52,946 nt of DNA from Woeseiaceae bacterium. Its GTDB lineage: Bacteria > Pseudomonadota > Gammaproteobacteria > Steroidobacterales > Woeseiaceae. The stretch covers positions 1 through 52,946 of the forward strand of contig JAHEFF010000022.1 in NCBI GenBank assembly GCA_024640315.1. The letters are read 5' to 3'. Within the stretch, counting starts at the first letter, position 1. Every line of letters begins with the position of its first letter. A model generated the notes under the pieces. That model saw nothing but the letters and a program-made list of their open reading frames with translations. It did no database searches and was not told where the DNA came from. Shown piece by piece: positions 24,946 through 34,123 of the stretch. A program made the position numbers and the translations under genes.

Positions 24946-26901
24946 TTGCACCCAAAATCAGCGATTGCAGGCCGTTTGGTGATTGAGCAACTGGATCAAA
25001 TACTTCCGGCCATTCTGGCCTTTGCGACCGTATTGTATCTGTGGCTGGCTGTGCGGGTTTCGCGAGCATCTGCGGAGTTATCAAGTAACACGGTCAGCTA
25101 CTTTTTGTTTCTGATTGGCATGATGACTGCCGGCAGTGCATTTGCCTACAATGCGACGGATCCACACATTTACGGCATCGGCCGGACGCTCACATTCTTC
25201 AGCGCGGGCTTTCTGCCTGTGGCGTTATACAGCATCTATCGAGAGTTCATTGCAAGTAAGCCGCACGGTCTCGTCATTGCGGCGTTGTCGATTATTCCGA
25301 TAGCGTCTACTGGTCTTGCAATGACCAATGAACTGCACCATCTGATTTGGTCGATTGTCGAACTCGATGGCGAAATACGATTTACGGAGCCCGACGAACA
25401 TTTCTGGTTTAAACGGGTTCATGCTCCGTTTGCCTATGGGCTTTTCGGTTTCTCTATTATCGCACTGGCCGGTCGATTACCGACGATTGCACGCGCGCAT
25501 CGTCGTAAAATTATTATGCTGCTGACTTGCGCTATTCTTCCATTCGCGGTCAGTCTGGCAAACACGGTGTTCAAAATCGGCCCGATTGATTTTCCGTTCA
25601 CTTCGCTGACTCTTGTCCTGTTATTGCCGCTTTACTGGTATGCAAGCATGGCCCTGCGGGTGTACGAATTCAGTCCGCTTGCCTATCAAACGATGTTCGA
25701 TCACGTACGTGACCCAATCATCGTACTGGACAGGTCGCAACGAATCATAAGCGCCAACAACCCGGCACAAGCGCTTCTTGAATCCAGCGAGAGACAGCTT
25801 ATTGGTCAAAAACTGTGGGAAGACGTTCCGGAGGCACGGGCGATCCTTGATCACAGCAAGGATCGTGACCTGACACAAACGGTTCGCATGAAGTCGGATC
25901 GATATTTCGAACTCAATAGTGCGCCGTTAACCGGTCCTTCGGGTCAGAATCAGGGTACGGTCGTTGTGTGTCGAGATGTTACGGAGAGAAAGCAGGCACT
26001 TCGTGCGCTTGCCGACAGCGAGCATCTCATTCGTTCACTCGTTGAACATTCTTCAAACGGTATTCTCCGTTTCGCCCGCGACTCACGGGATGAGGGCATT
26101 CGATTCCGTTGCATATTTTCCAACAGGGCGGCCGAACGCTTCCTGCAGGCAGGTACTGGAACCCTGGTCGGCATGCCGCTGGACAAGCTGGAACTCCTGC
26201 GACCTGAGCGGCTCCTGGAGCAATTTGGCGGTGAAAGCCCTCCGATGACAAGCACCAGTTACGAGACGGCTGTAGAAATTGAGGATGATGAAGTGTGGCT
26301 TCGAGTCGTTGGTGAACCGGTGGGCAATGATTTCTCCGTCACGTTGATTGATATTACGCAGCGCAAACGAAACGAAACGAAGATTCTTGCGGATGCACTG
26401 CGCGACCCGTTGACCGGTATTCTCAATCGACGCGGATTTGAGGAGCAGGCTGAAGCAGCGATTGCGAGGTGTGACCAGGGCGCAGTGCTGTACCTTGATC
26501 TGAATCACTTCAAGACAATCAATGATCGATTTGGACACCAGGCAGGCGATGCGTTATTGAAAGCATTCGGTCATCGCCTGGAATTCTGCCTTCGTCCGGA
26601 AGATATCCTTGCCCGGCTAGGCGGAGACGAATTCGCGATTGTTCTGCCCGGTATTTCGGTTGAGGATGCCAAGCATGTTGCACGACGGCTCGTAGATACG
26701 GCGTTCGAAGCCTATATCATTCAGGGTCAGGAGATTGAATGTGCCGCCAGTGTCGGCATCGCGCTAATGCCGCAGCATGGTGAGGCTCTGTGGGACCTGG
26801 TGAGCATCGCAGATCAGGCGATGTACAACGCGAAGCAGATCAGCAAGGAAGATGCCGCGAACGACAGGGCGGCCTACGTTGAAGCAGCCATCGCTTCCTG
26901 A
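24946..26901 (+). CDS. Membrane 7TM-PAS-GGDEF diguanylate cyclase
   Basis: A 651-residue membrane cyclase. The N-terminal ~235 residues contain about seven hydrophobic helices in the style of the histidine-kinase 7TM sensor module, beginning LPAILAFATVLYLWLAV and ending near LLLPLYWYASMAL. A PAS domain (about 245–355) and a second PAS-like domain (365–470) lead to a GGDEF domain. The site is GGDEF at 559–563 with an intact I-site RPED at 550–553 and the metal block YLDLNHFKTINDRFGH. It should make c-di-GMP and be product-inhibited. The start is unsure: the TTG at 24946 is the longest option, and in-frame TTG/GTG codons at 24976–24979 would trim 10 residues before TM1. Confidence 0.88.
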   Translation: MHPKSAIAGRLVIEQLDQILPAILAFATVLYLWLAVRVSRASAELSSNTVSYFLFLIGMMTAGSAFAYNATDPHIYGIGRTLTFFSAGFLPVALYSIYREFIASKPHGLVIAALSIIPIASTGLAMTNELHHLIWSIVELDGEIRFTEPDEHFWFKRVHAPFAYGLFGFSIIALAGRLPTIARAHRRKIIMLLTCAILPFAVSLANTVFKIGPIDFPFTSLTLVLLLPLYWYASMALRVYEFSPLAYQTMFDHVRDPIIVLDRSQRIISANNPAQALLESSERQLIGQKLWEDVPEARAILDHSKDRDLTQTVRMKSDRYFELNSAPLTGPSGQNQGTVVVCRDVTERKQALRALADSEHLIRSLVEHSSNGILRFARDSRDEGIRFRCIFSNRAAERFLQAGTGTLVGMPLDKLELLRPERLLEQFGGESPPMTSTSYETAVEIEDDEVWLRVVGEPVGNDFSVTLIDITQRKRNETKILADALRDPLTGILNRRGFEEQAEAAIARCDQGAVLYLDLNHFKTINDRFGHQAGDALLKAFGHRLEFCLRPEDILARLGGDEFAIVLPGISVEDAKHVARRLVDTAFEAYIIQGQEIECAASVGIALMPQHGEALWDLVSIADQAMYNAKQISKEDAANDRAAYVEAAIAS

Positions 26902-26912
26902 CGCCAGGCTGT

Positions 26913-26929
26913 AAACCGCTCTCGGTTTT
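26913..26929 (+). terminator. Short intrinsic terminator between convergent genes
   Basis: A 6-bp stem AAACCG/CGGTTT with a CTCT loop runs into a short T tract (TTTT followed by CGTT). It lies 11 nt after the GGDEF stop and just before the end of the convergent lipoprotein gene. The stem is weak. Confidence 0.45.
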
Positions 26930-26931
26930 CG

Positions 26932-28293
26932 TTACGGAATCGTTTCGAAGATCTTCAATTCAACCGCGGTTGGGTCTGCCGTATCGAGAATAGCGATATC
27001 GGTGACAGAGCTGTTGGCCATATCGAGAACAAGCGGCGGTGCAACAGGATCCTTTTCACCATTCAGCGTAATGACGAACTCTCGCATGCCTTCCTGGGAA
27101 TCAAAGAAATCGGTCGAAAGACCAGGAATCACGCCGCTGAACTTTGGTAAGACCGTCTCATCAAGAACTGTACCCGGTTCAACATCGTAAATATCCAACA
27201 CATCGACGTTTAAGGCAAAATCGGTAAACCGAATAACCGGAAATACCGCCAGCGGACGGGCGTCATGCAGGAGTACCCGCGCAAATGGCTCCGTAGGTGG
27301 ACCCCAGAGTGCCAGGGTGCGTCGTGTGTTCGGAACCAGTTGAATTTCGAAATCGTGAATCGTCGTCCCCGTATTTCCGACAGGCGTCAGGGTTATCGCC
27401 GTCAACGGGTCGGTCACATCGGCAAAGCCTGAGATTTCCCCGAATCCAACGTTGGGAAAAATAATGGTGTTGAAGTCACCGTTGTAATAGCCGTCAAAAT
27501 TTTCCGTGCCGTAGGCAGCGTGGATGATGCGAGCTATACCTGGCGAATTGATATCCCCCCAGGTCTGCGCAGATCCGGTCGAGTTAATAATGTTGACGCC
27601 GACGTTCGCAACGATCGACGGATCCGGATCGAACAGGGCAATCGTCAACCTCTCGGCGGGTGATCGCGTAAAGGCGGCGGACTGAAAAAGGATCGTCGTT
27701 GGATTGCCGGGCGCGGTCAGAATTAGCTCGTAGTTACCTTCGGCGAAATCGCGGTAGGGCAGACGTTCTCCATTACTCAGCGTGCCAATCTCGTTGCCAA
27801 CGACCGGAACGGTTCCTTCAAGGTCGTAGTAAACGTCGACTTGTCCGGTCTGGGGCGAAAGGTGGACAAAATCCAGTTCAAAGACTGATTCCGTTCCGTC
27901 CCAGTCGCGTTCCGGTTCCTCCCAGAGAAGGATTGAGGCGTTGTCGAGAGTGCCCGTAAGAACCAGTGTGTATTCGGTGTCTAAAACAACATCTATAAAT
28001 TGCGAAGCGAGCCTGGTTGGATTGGGCTCTCCGGGGAGAAATACATCGAAATTAAACGTGTAAGCGAGATCATCCCATTCTTCGAAACCAGCCGTGCCCC
28101 GGTAATTTACGTTTCCAATGGAGCGTTCTTCAACGCGGAAAGCAAGTTCCGGCGCATCCACTATCGAGTTGATACCACGAATCTGACCTTTGCCCGACGC
28201 TTTCGGAAATTGGGTTTCTGAGCAGCCACTGATCAACGCCGACAACATGATGGCGCCGGCTACGACCGAATACAGGCGGATGGACTTTGTCAT
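26932..28293 (-). CDS. DUF4397-like lipoprotein
   Basis: A 453-residue lipoprotein. From the ATG at 28293 (AAGG about 9 nt upstream) the signal ends LISGC, so the protein is lipid-anchored. The rest is beta-rich with no catalytic motif. Repeating phrases such as FVHLSPQTGQVDVYYDLEG, IARIIHAAYGTENFDGYYN and VIRFTDFALNVDVLDIYDV resemble the RVVHASPDAPAVDVYVDG theme of DUF4397 repeats, so I read it as three degenerate DUF4397-like modules. Those domains occur in surface proteins of unknown function. It stands alone, with its own promoter region in the 85 nt before it. Confidence 0.72.
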   Translation of the reverse strand: MTKSIRLYSVVAGAIMLSALISGCSETQFPKASGKGQIRGINSIVDAPELAFRVEERSIGNVNYRGTAGFEEWDDLAYTFNFDVFLPGEPNPTRLASQFIDVVLDTEYTLVLTGTLDNASILLWEEPERDWDGTESVFELDFVHLSPQTGQVDVYYDLEGTVPVVGNEIGTLSNGERLPYRDFAEGNYELILTAPGNPTTILFQSAAFTRSPAERLTIALFDPDPSIVANVGVNIINSTGSAQTWGDINSPGIARIIHAAYGTENFDGYYNGDFNTIIFPNVGFGEISGFADVTDPLTAITLTPVGNTGTTIHDFEIQLVPNTRRTLALWGPPTEPFARVLLHDARPLAVFPVIRFTDFALNVDVLDIYDVEPGTVLDETVLPKFSGVIPGLSTDFFDSQEGMREFVITLNGEKDPVAPPLVLDMANSSVTDIAILDTADPTAVELKIFETIP

Positions 28294-28377
28294 GCTCTTG
28301 ACCTTCAATTATTTCATTGCTGCAATCTGCGACAAGGCTCGTCGCCGCAAGTTTCCGTGACTAATTGGACAATCGGT

Positions 28378-29811
28378 CTAGCCAGCTTCGCTATAGCCAT
28401 ACACAGACTTAACTTCGAGAAATTCCTCGATGCCATGTGGGCCCCATTCGCGGCCGTTTCCGGATTGTTTGTAGCCGCCGAATGGCGCCTGAGCGTCCAG
28501 TGACGCATTGTTAATGTGCACCATCCCGGTCTCCAGCCTGGCTGCAATGGCTCTGGCGCGATCCAGGTTGGCGGACGATACGTAACCGGACAAACCATAG
28601 GGCGTGTCGTTGGCGATTCGGACCGCTTCGTCTTCGTCGTCGTAAGGAATGATCGACAGCACGGGACCGAATATTTCTTCCCTCGCAATCGTCATGTCGT
28701 TATTCACATCCGAGAATACCGTCGGCTTCACATAAAAGCCTTTATCGAGACCTTCAGGCCGGCCAGTGCCGCCCGCGATCAGGGTCGCACCTTCATCGAT
28801 ACCTTTTTGAATGAGGTCCTGGATTTTGTTCCACTGCGTTGCCGAAACGACCGGGCCCATGCGGGTGTTTTCGCCTTGCGGGTCGCCAGGTGTGGTCGAC
28901 TCGGCACGTTTTCCGGCGATCGCGGCTGCTTCCTGGAGCCTGTCCCGGGGAACCAGCATACGTGTCGGGGCGTTACATGACTGACCGGAATTATCGAAAC
29001 AATTGCTTGCGCCTCGCGCCACCGCCTTTTCGAAATCGGCATCGTCGAGAATGATATTCGCTGATTTGCCACCCAGTTCCTGAGCGACTCGTTTGACGGT
29101 CGGAGCCGCAGTTTGTGCGACCGATACGCCCGCCCGGGTCGAGCCAGTGAAAGAAACCATCGCCACATCCGGATGGCCGCTCATCGCAACGCCGACACCC
29201 GGACCATCGCCGTTAACAAGGTTAAACACGCCAGCAGGCACGCCGGCGGAATCGAGTATTTCGGCGAAGATCATGGCGTCAAACGGCGCAATTTCGCTGG
29301 GCTTGAGGACCATTGTGCAACCCGCCGCCAGGGCCGGGGCAACCTTGACAGCGACCTGGTTCATAGGCCAGTTCCAGGGTGTAATAAGCGCGCAAACCCC
29401 GATCGGCTCTTTCATGATCAGTGTGGTGCCATGCTGTTCTTCGAACTGGAAAGTTCGCAATGCGTCGATCGCCGCCTGGATGTGCTCCGGGCCGCTTCCC
29501 GCCTGGGCATATCTGGCCAGTTTCCAGGGGGCGCCCATCTCTTCCATAATCGCCTTGGCGACGTCATCGTGCCTTTTGGCGAACTCCTCCAGGATTTTTT
29601 CCAGGAGAGCGATTCTTTCCTCACGAGTCGTTTGTGACCAGGCGGGCAGGGCGCGCCGGGCGGCTGCGACCGCTTTGTCTACGTCTGCGGCCGAGCCGAG
29701 ACTGATACGGCCGCAGATCTCCTCCGTCGCCGGATTGATCACGTCCAGAGTGTTCGCGACAGCCGGATCGACCCATTGGCCATCAATATAGAATTTCAGC
29801 ATCTCGCGCAT
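28378..29811 (-). CDS. NAD(P)-dependent aldehyde dehydrogenase
   Basis: A 477-residue aldehyde dehydrogenase that oxidises an aldehyde to a carboxylate. The nucleophile is Cys279 in NSGQSCNAP and the general base Glu245 in QELGGKS; the cofactor motifs ITPWNWPM and SFTGSTRAG are complete. The C-terminal APFGGYKQSGNGREWG block is typical of the broad ALDH superfamily, so the substrate cannot be named. AGGAA about 7 nt before 29811 fixes the start; the frame runs 16 codons further upstream. It diverges from a FAD-linked hydroxyacid oxidase across a 124-nt region, so a shared promoter could serve a short chain of oxidations. Confidence 0.93.
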   Translation of the reverse strand: MREMLKFYIDGQWVDPAVANTLDVINPATEEICGRISLGSAADVDKAVAAARRALPAWSQTTREERIALLEKILEEFAKRHDDVAKAIMEEMGAPWKLARYAQAGSGPEHIQAAIDALRTFQFEEQHGTTLIMKEPIGVCALITPWNWPMNQVAVKVAPALAAGCTMVLKPSEIAPFDAMIFAEILDSAGVPAGVFNLVNGDGPGVGVAMSGHPDVAMVSFTGSTRAGVSVAQTAAPTVKRVAQELGGKSANIILDDADFEKAVARGASNCFDNSGQSCNAPTRMLVPRDRLQEAAAIAGKRAESTTPGDPQGENTRMGPVVSATQWNKIQDLIQKGIDEGATLIAGGTGRPEGLDKGFYVKPTVFSDVNNDMTIAREEIFGPVLSIIPYDDEDEAVRIANDTPYGLSGYVSSANLDRARAIAARLETGMVHINNASLDAQAPFGGYKQSGNGREWGPHGIEEFLEVKSVYGYSEAG

Positions 29812-29935
29812 GGGGGTTCCTGATTTCGTCGTTCCGAGCGACCGCGCATGATATCGCAAACGAGTCGCCGGGCGGGCAAAAAATATACTCGATTATCATG
29901 GTGTACGAGCGTCGGGACCGCTAGCATTAGGCGCT

Positions 29936-31318
29936 ATGGCAGATGACATCATCCAGACCCTGCGGGACATCGTCGGCGCTCCTAACGTACTGACAGGCAA
30001 GGAAATTGAGGATCGCAGCGCGATTTGGGGTACCAACCAGCCCTGCGCGGCGAAGGCGGTCGTGCGTCCGTCCGACACGGAACAGGTGGCGGCGATCATG
30101 AAGGCCTGTCATCAAAGGTCCCAATCGGTGGTCCCTCATGGTGGGATGACCAACCTTGTGCAGGGCGCGGTGACTACGTCGGATGATATCGCGCTGTCAT
30201 TCGAAAAAATGAATCAGATCGAGGACGTCGACAGAACCGCCCAGACGATGACGGTGCAGGCAGGCGTCACCATGCAGCAGGCCCAGGAACGGGCAGACGC
30301 TGAAGATTTGTTTTTTCCTGTCGATATTGGCGCGCGCGACAACTGTATGCTTGGCGGCAACGTCTCGACGAATGCAGGAGGGACTCGGGTTATCCGCTAT
30401 GGAATGATGCGGGATTCTGTTCTCGGGCTCGAAGCGGTGCTTGCCGACGGTACGGTCATTTCTTCGATGAACAAGTTTCTCAAGAACAATACCGGTTTCG
30501 ATCTAAAGCAATTGTTCATCGGCACGGAAGGCGTGCTTGGTCTCATAACCAGAATCGTACTGCGTTTGCGAATCAAGCCCCAGACTCACAATGTGGCTCT
30601 GGTCGCCTGCGATGAATACGAGCAGGTCGTCGGATTGCTGAACCAGGCGAGAGAATCGCTCGGCAGTTCATTGTCCGGCTTCGAAGTGATGTGGGACAAC
30701 TACTTCCATGAGGTCGTGAGACCAAAAGGAAGGCAGCCTTCACCCATCGAAGCGAAGTACCGGTTCTATGTCATCCTCGAGGCGACTGGCGTGCACGTGG
30801 ATTCCGACGACGAGATGTTCGAAGCCTTTTTGACTGAGATATTTGAATCCGGCCTGGTTGCGGACGGCGCACTGGCGAAATCGGAAGCCGAGCGGGAGGC
30901 TATATGGGCCATTCGGCATGACGTGGAATGGATACTGGGCGCCGCGCTCGATTTCGATATAAGCCTGCCCATAGCGGATGTCTACGAGTATTCGGAAGCG
31001 GTTTCTGCCGCCATCAAAGACGAGATCGAAGGCGCAAAAGTGGTTTTCTTCGGTCACCTCGGCGATAACAATATCCACATCAGTGTTCAGTGCGATGGCG
31101 CCAGGACAACTCGGGCGCACACTATCGAAAGACACATATACGAAACGTTGCGGCCATACGGCGGTGCGATTTCCGCCGAGCATGGTATCGGCATAGAGAA
31201 AAAGGCCTGGCTTTCTGTCAGCCGCTCGGAAGCGGAAATTGAACTGATGAGGATGCTGAAACGGTCCCTGGATCCAAAAAATATTCTGAATCCTGGCAAA
31301 GTCATATCGCTGGACTGA
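29936..31318 (+). CDS. FAD-linked oxidase, D-2-hydroxyacid dehydrogenase type
   Basis: A 460-residue flavoprotein of the VAO/PCMH fold. The N-terminal FAD domain includes VRPSDTEQVAAIM and the pyrophosphate loops PHGGMTNLVQGAV and LGGNVSTNAGGTRVIRYG. The C-terminal cap has the metal/substrate block VFFGHLGDNNIHISV and ends with AEHGIGIEKKAWL and DPKNILNPGKV, as in D-lactate, glycolate (GlcD) and D-2-hydroxyglutarate dehydrogenases. It should oxidise a 2-hydroxyacid to the 2-oxoacid and pass electrons to a carrier. No GlcE/GlcF partners are nearby. It is followed 92 nt later by the liv transport operon. Confidence 0.9.
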   Translation: MADDIIQTLRDIVGAPNVLTGKEIEDRSAIWGTNQPCAAKAVVRPSDTEQVAAIMKACHQRSQSVVPHGGMTNLVQGAVTTSDDIALSFEKMNQIEDVDRTAQTMTVQAGVTMQQAQERADAEDLFFPVDIGARDNCMLGGNVSTNAGGTRVIRYGMMRDSVLGLEAVLADGTVISSMNKFLKNNTGFDLKQLFIGTEGVLGLITRIVLRLRIKPQTHNVALVACDEYEQVVGLLNQARESLGSSLSGFEVMWDNYFHEVVRPKGRQPSPIEAKYRFYVILEATGVHVDSDDEMFEAFLTEIFESGLVADGALAKSEAEREAIWAIRHDVEWILGAALDFDISLPIADVYEYSEAVSAAIKDEIEGAKVVFFGHLGDNNIHISVQCDGARTTRAHTIERHIYETLRPYGGAISAEHGIGIEKKAWLSVSRSEAEIELMRMLKRSLDPKNILNPGKVISLD

Positions 31319-31410
31319 TCAATTATCCTCCTGGTGTCAAATCTGTTGGTGATTTGGAGTACAGTCAGGATTGGAAAAAAAATAATAAGTAACGCTGGCG
31401 TGGGGAAAGC

Positions 31411-32286
31411 ATGCTACCGATAGAGGATGTCGTCCGACTGGGATTCATCGGTGTGTCACAGGGATGTGCCTACGGGCTCATCGCCCTCGGCTTTGTGCTG
31501 ATTTACAAGGCGACCGAAGTCGTGAATTTTGCTCACGGCGAATTCATGATGTTTGGCGGCTTCGCCGTGCTCACGTTTTCAGAGGGGTTCGGGCTGGGAT
31601 TCTGGCCGGGTCTTCTTTGCGCGGCGATCGCGATGGGCGCCGCCGGCTATCTGATCGATTCACTGATCATGAGGCGCATCATAGGCCAGTCGCAGGCGAG
31701 CATTTTCATTCTTACTGTCGCCTTCGGCTTCATTCTTCGATCCGCCGCAGGGATGATCTGGGGTTGGAATCCACTGTCGCTCGATACGCCATTCGACGGC
31801 GAAACCACCCTGGGAAGTGTCACCCTGGGCACCGATCGATTGGCAATTATCGCAACGACCCTGGTGTTGTGTACGGCTTTGTATCTGTTTTTTGGTCGAA
31901 GCCGCATCGGCGTCGCGATGCAGGCTTCGTCACAGAATCAGCTGGCCGCTTACTATATGGGTATCCCGGTCAGGCGCCTGGTGTCCCTTGTCTGGGCGAT
32001 TGCGGCAATTATTGCCACGGTTGCCGGCGCGGTGATGGCGCCGGTAACGCAGCTCGAAACGAATGTCGGCTTCATCGGCATCAAAGCGCTGGCCGGCGCC
32101 ATCGTCGGCGGCTTTGGTTCGATTCCCGGAACCTTGCTCGGTTGCATGCTAATCGGTGTCATCGAACCGTTTGCGGACTATTTCTTCCCGGCGATCAAGG
32201 GCGTGTCTGCCTACATTGTGATGCTGATCGTGCTATTCGTTCGCCCGGAAGGCCTTGTCGTGCAAACATTCCGGAAGAAGGTCTGA
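31411..32286 (+). CDS. livH: Branched-chain amino acid-type ABC transporter permease LivH
   Basis: A 291-residue inner-membrane permease with about eight helices. It opens with the family phrase GVSQGCAYGLIALGFVLIYKATEVVNFAHGEFMMFG, and the late EAA-like block GGFGSIPGTLLGCMLIGVIE contacts the ATPases. GGGGAAAGC directly upstream is a good ribosome site. It is the first gene of a six-gene operon, and its stop overlaps the livM start (TGATG). HAAT-type permeases carry amino acids, but relatives also import aromatic and other carboxylates; the acyl-CoA ligase in this operon favours a carboxylic acid. Confidence 0.93.
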   Translation: MLPIEDVVRLGFIGVSQGCAYGLIALGFVLIYKATEVVNFAHGEFMMFGGFAVLTFSEGFGLGFWPGLLCAAIAMGAAGYLIDSLIMRRIIGQSQASIFILTVAFGFILRSAAGMIWGWNPLSLDTPFDGETTLGSVTLGTDRLAIIATTLVLCTALYLFFGRSRIGVAMQASSQNQLAAYYMGIPVRRLVSLVWAIAAIIATVAGAVMAPVTQLETNVGFIGIKALAGAIVGGFGSIPGTLLGCMLIGVIEPFADYFFPAIKGVSAYIVMLIVLFVRPEGLVVQTFRKKV

Positions 32287-33362
32287 TGCAGATCGTATTC
32301 AAAACCAGCTATGACCAGGACATCAATATCCTGAAGAAGACCGGCGAGTACATTCGCGTCACGGCAGTCATTTTGTTCATGCTGGCTGCACCTTTGCTCC
32401 TGGATGTGTACTACCTGTCAGAGCTGGGACTCCTGCTCGTCTATGTCATCGCAGGCGTTGGCCTGATGATCCTGACAGGATTCACCGGGCAGGTATCGTT
32501 TGGGCATGCGGCGTTCCTGGGGCTCGGCGCCTATTGCCACTCCATCCTGATGACCGCCGGATTGCCATTCAGCATATCCCTGGTGCTGACGACATTGTTT
32601 ACCGGGCTCGTTGGCATGATGCTTGGTCGTTCGGCATCAAAAATGCATGGCTTCTATCTCGCAGTGGCAACGCTGGCATTCCTGATCATTGTCGAGACGA
32701 TCATTGGTGAATGGACAGGCCTGACAGGAGGGTATGCGGGCTACCTGGTGCCGGACCTGGAGATTTCCGGATTCTTTTTTGCCGAAGTATGGCAGCAATA
32801 TTATCTCGACCTTGCTCTGGCGCTATTCGTAATTTGGGGCGCAGCCAATCTTCTGCGAAGTCCAACCGGACGTTCATTTCTCGCAATTCGTGATTCCGAA
32901 TTGTCGGCGAGAAGTCTTGGTGTGAATATCGAGTGGGTGAAAATACAGTCTTTCGGCATCAGTGCCGCGATCACGGGTCTGGCCGGCGTATTGCTGGCAC
33001 ATCATCTCGCTTACCTTTCACCCGAGACCTTCGGCGTCCTCGAGTCTCTGAAGTTGCTGTTGATGATCGTTGTCGGTGGGCTTGGGAGCATTCCAGGGGC
33101 CATTTTTGGTGCCATTTTTGTGTCGTTATTGCCCGTTGCTTTGAGCATTCTGCGTGATGTTTTGCCGGGTGCCATCAGTCAACAGGCAGGCCTTGAGCCC
33201 ATGCTGTTCGGACTAATCATTGTCATATTCGTGATTTTCGAGCCCGAGGGCATCAACGGTCGCTGGAAAAAGTTGCTGCACTTTTTTGAGACCTTTCCGT
33301 ACTACAGGAAGGCGTCATTCGTCCGACAAAAGAGCTACCTCAAGACGGAGCGGATGCGATGA
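32286..33362 (+). CDS. livM: Branched-chain amino acid-type ABC transporter permease LivM
   Basis: A 358-residue permease, the second membrane subunit. It begins at the ATG inside TGATG at the livH stop, although its frame happens to stay open far upstream through livH. Characteristic blocks: VYVIAGVGLMILTGFTGQVSFGHAAFLGLGAY, RSPTGRSFLAIRDSELSARSLGVN and GGLGSIPGAIFGAIFVSLLP. The N-terminal ~25 residues are polar and cytoplasmic; the C-terminus has a basic tail longer than usual. It overlaps livG by four bases (ATGA), so translation is coupled down the operon. Confidence 0.93.
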   Translation: MQIVFKTSYDQDINILKKTGEYIRVTAVILFMLAAPLLLDVYYLSELGLLLVYVIAGVGLMILTGFTGQVSFGHAAFLGLGAYCHSILMTAGLPFSISLVLTTLFTGLVGMMLGRSASKMHGFYLAVATLAFLIIVETIIGEWTGLTGGYAGYLVPDLEISGFFFAEVWQQYYLDLALALFVIWGAANLLRSPTGRSFLAIRDSELSARSLGVNIEWVKIQSFGISAAITGLAGVLLAHHLAYLSPETFGVLESLKLLLMIVVGGLGSIPGAIFGAIFVSLLPVALSILRDVLPGAISQQAGLEPMLFGLIIVIFVIFEPEGINGRWKKLLHFFETFPYYRKASFVRQKSYLKTERMR

Positions 33363-34123
33363 ATTCGCTGATCGTCGAAAATCTGTCGATAGAGTTCGGT
33401 GGCGTCCATGCGGTCGATGGCGTTTCATTCGAAGTGGAACCGGGCGAGACCTTCGCGATCATCGGGCCGAATGGCGCCGGCAAAAGCACGATCTTCAATC
33501 TGATCAGTCGCATCTATGAGCCGACCGGTGGTTCGATGCACTATGGCGAACGGGACCTACTGGAGGTGCCGGCACACCGCGTGGTCGATCTCGGAATCGC
33601 CAGAACATTCCAGAACATCGATTTGTTTGAACAGGCTACGGTACTGCAGAACCTGCTGGTCGGCCGGCACAGTCGAATGTCGCGCAACCTGTTCAGGGAT
33701 TTTTTGTTCATCGCCGGCGCAAGGGCACGGGAACGTGAACACCGACGCAAGGTTGAGGACATCATTGACCTGATGGAAATCGCCCACTACCGCGATCAGA
33801 AGATCTCCGATCTGCCTTATGGTGCGCGGAAGAACGTTGAGCTTGCCCGGGCGCTTTGTTCGGAGCCGACGTTGCTGCTCCTCGATGAACCTGCTTCGGG
33901 ATTGAACCAGGAAGAAACCGACGACGTGTCCTTTTGGCTGGACGATATCAAGCATGACCTTGGCGTCACGATTGTCATGGTCGAACACGATATGGGGTTG
34001 GTCGGCAGGGTCGCGGACCGGGTGATGGCAATCAATGACGGCAAGTTTCTCGCTGTCGGGACGCCTGAAGAGGTACGCAACGATCCTGGCGTTCAGCAGG
34101 CTTATCTGGGGACGGCGTCATGA
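33359..34123 (+). CDS. livG: Branched-chain amino acid-type ABC transporter ATPase LivG
   Basis: A 254-residue ATPase. Walker A GPNGAGKST lies at 36–44 and Walker B LLLLDEPASGLN near 175; the switch His is in MVEHDM. The ABC signature is unusual: LPYGARKNVELARAL in place of the common LSYGxQR form, which is typical of LivG rather than a defect. It also has the LivG phrase GIARTFQNIDLFEQATVLQNLLVG. It forms a heterodimer with LivF on the cytoplasmic face of LivHM. Start overlaps livM by ATGA and its end overlaps livF by ATGA. Confidence 0.94.
   Translation: MNSLIVENLSIEFGGVHAVDGVSFEVEPGETFAIIGPNGAGKSTIFNLISRIYEPTGGSMHYGERDLLEVPAHRVVDLGIARTFQNIDLFEQATVLQNLLVGRHSRMSRNLFRDFLFIAGARAREREHRRKVEDIIDLMEIAHYRDQKISDLPYGARKNVELARALCSEPTLLLLDEPASGLNQEETDDVSFWLDDIKHDLGVTIVMVEHDMGLVGRVADRVMAINDGKFLAVGTPEEVRNDPGVQQAYLGTAS

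Noticed and set aside
31464..32285. A frame that stays open through all of livH and joins livM, as if livM had 274 extra residues
   Set aside because: The extra part is arginine- and cysteine-rich nonsense in the wrong frame of a well-conserved permease. LivM proper starts at 32286 at a TGATG overlap with the normal N-terminus.
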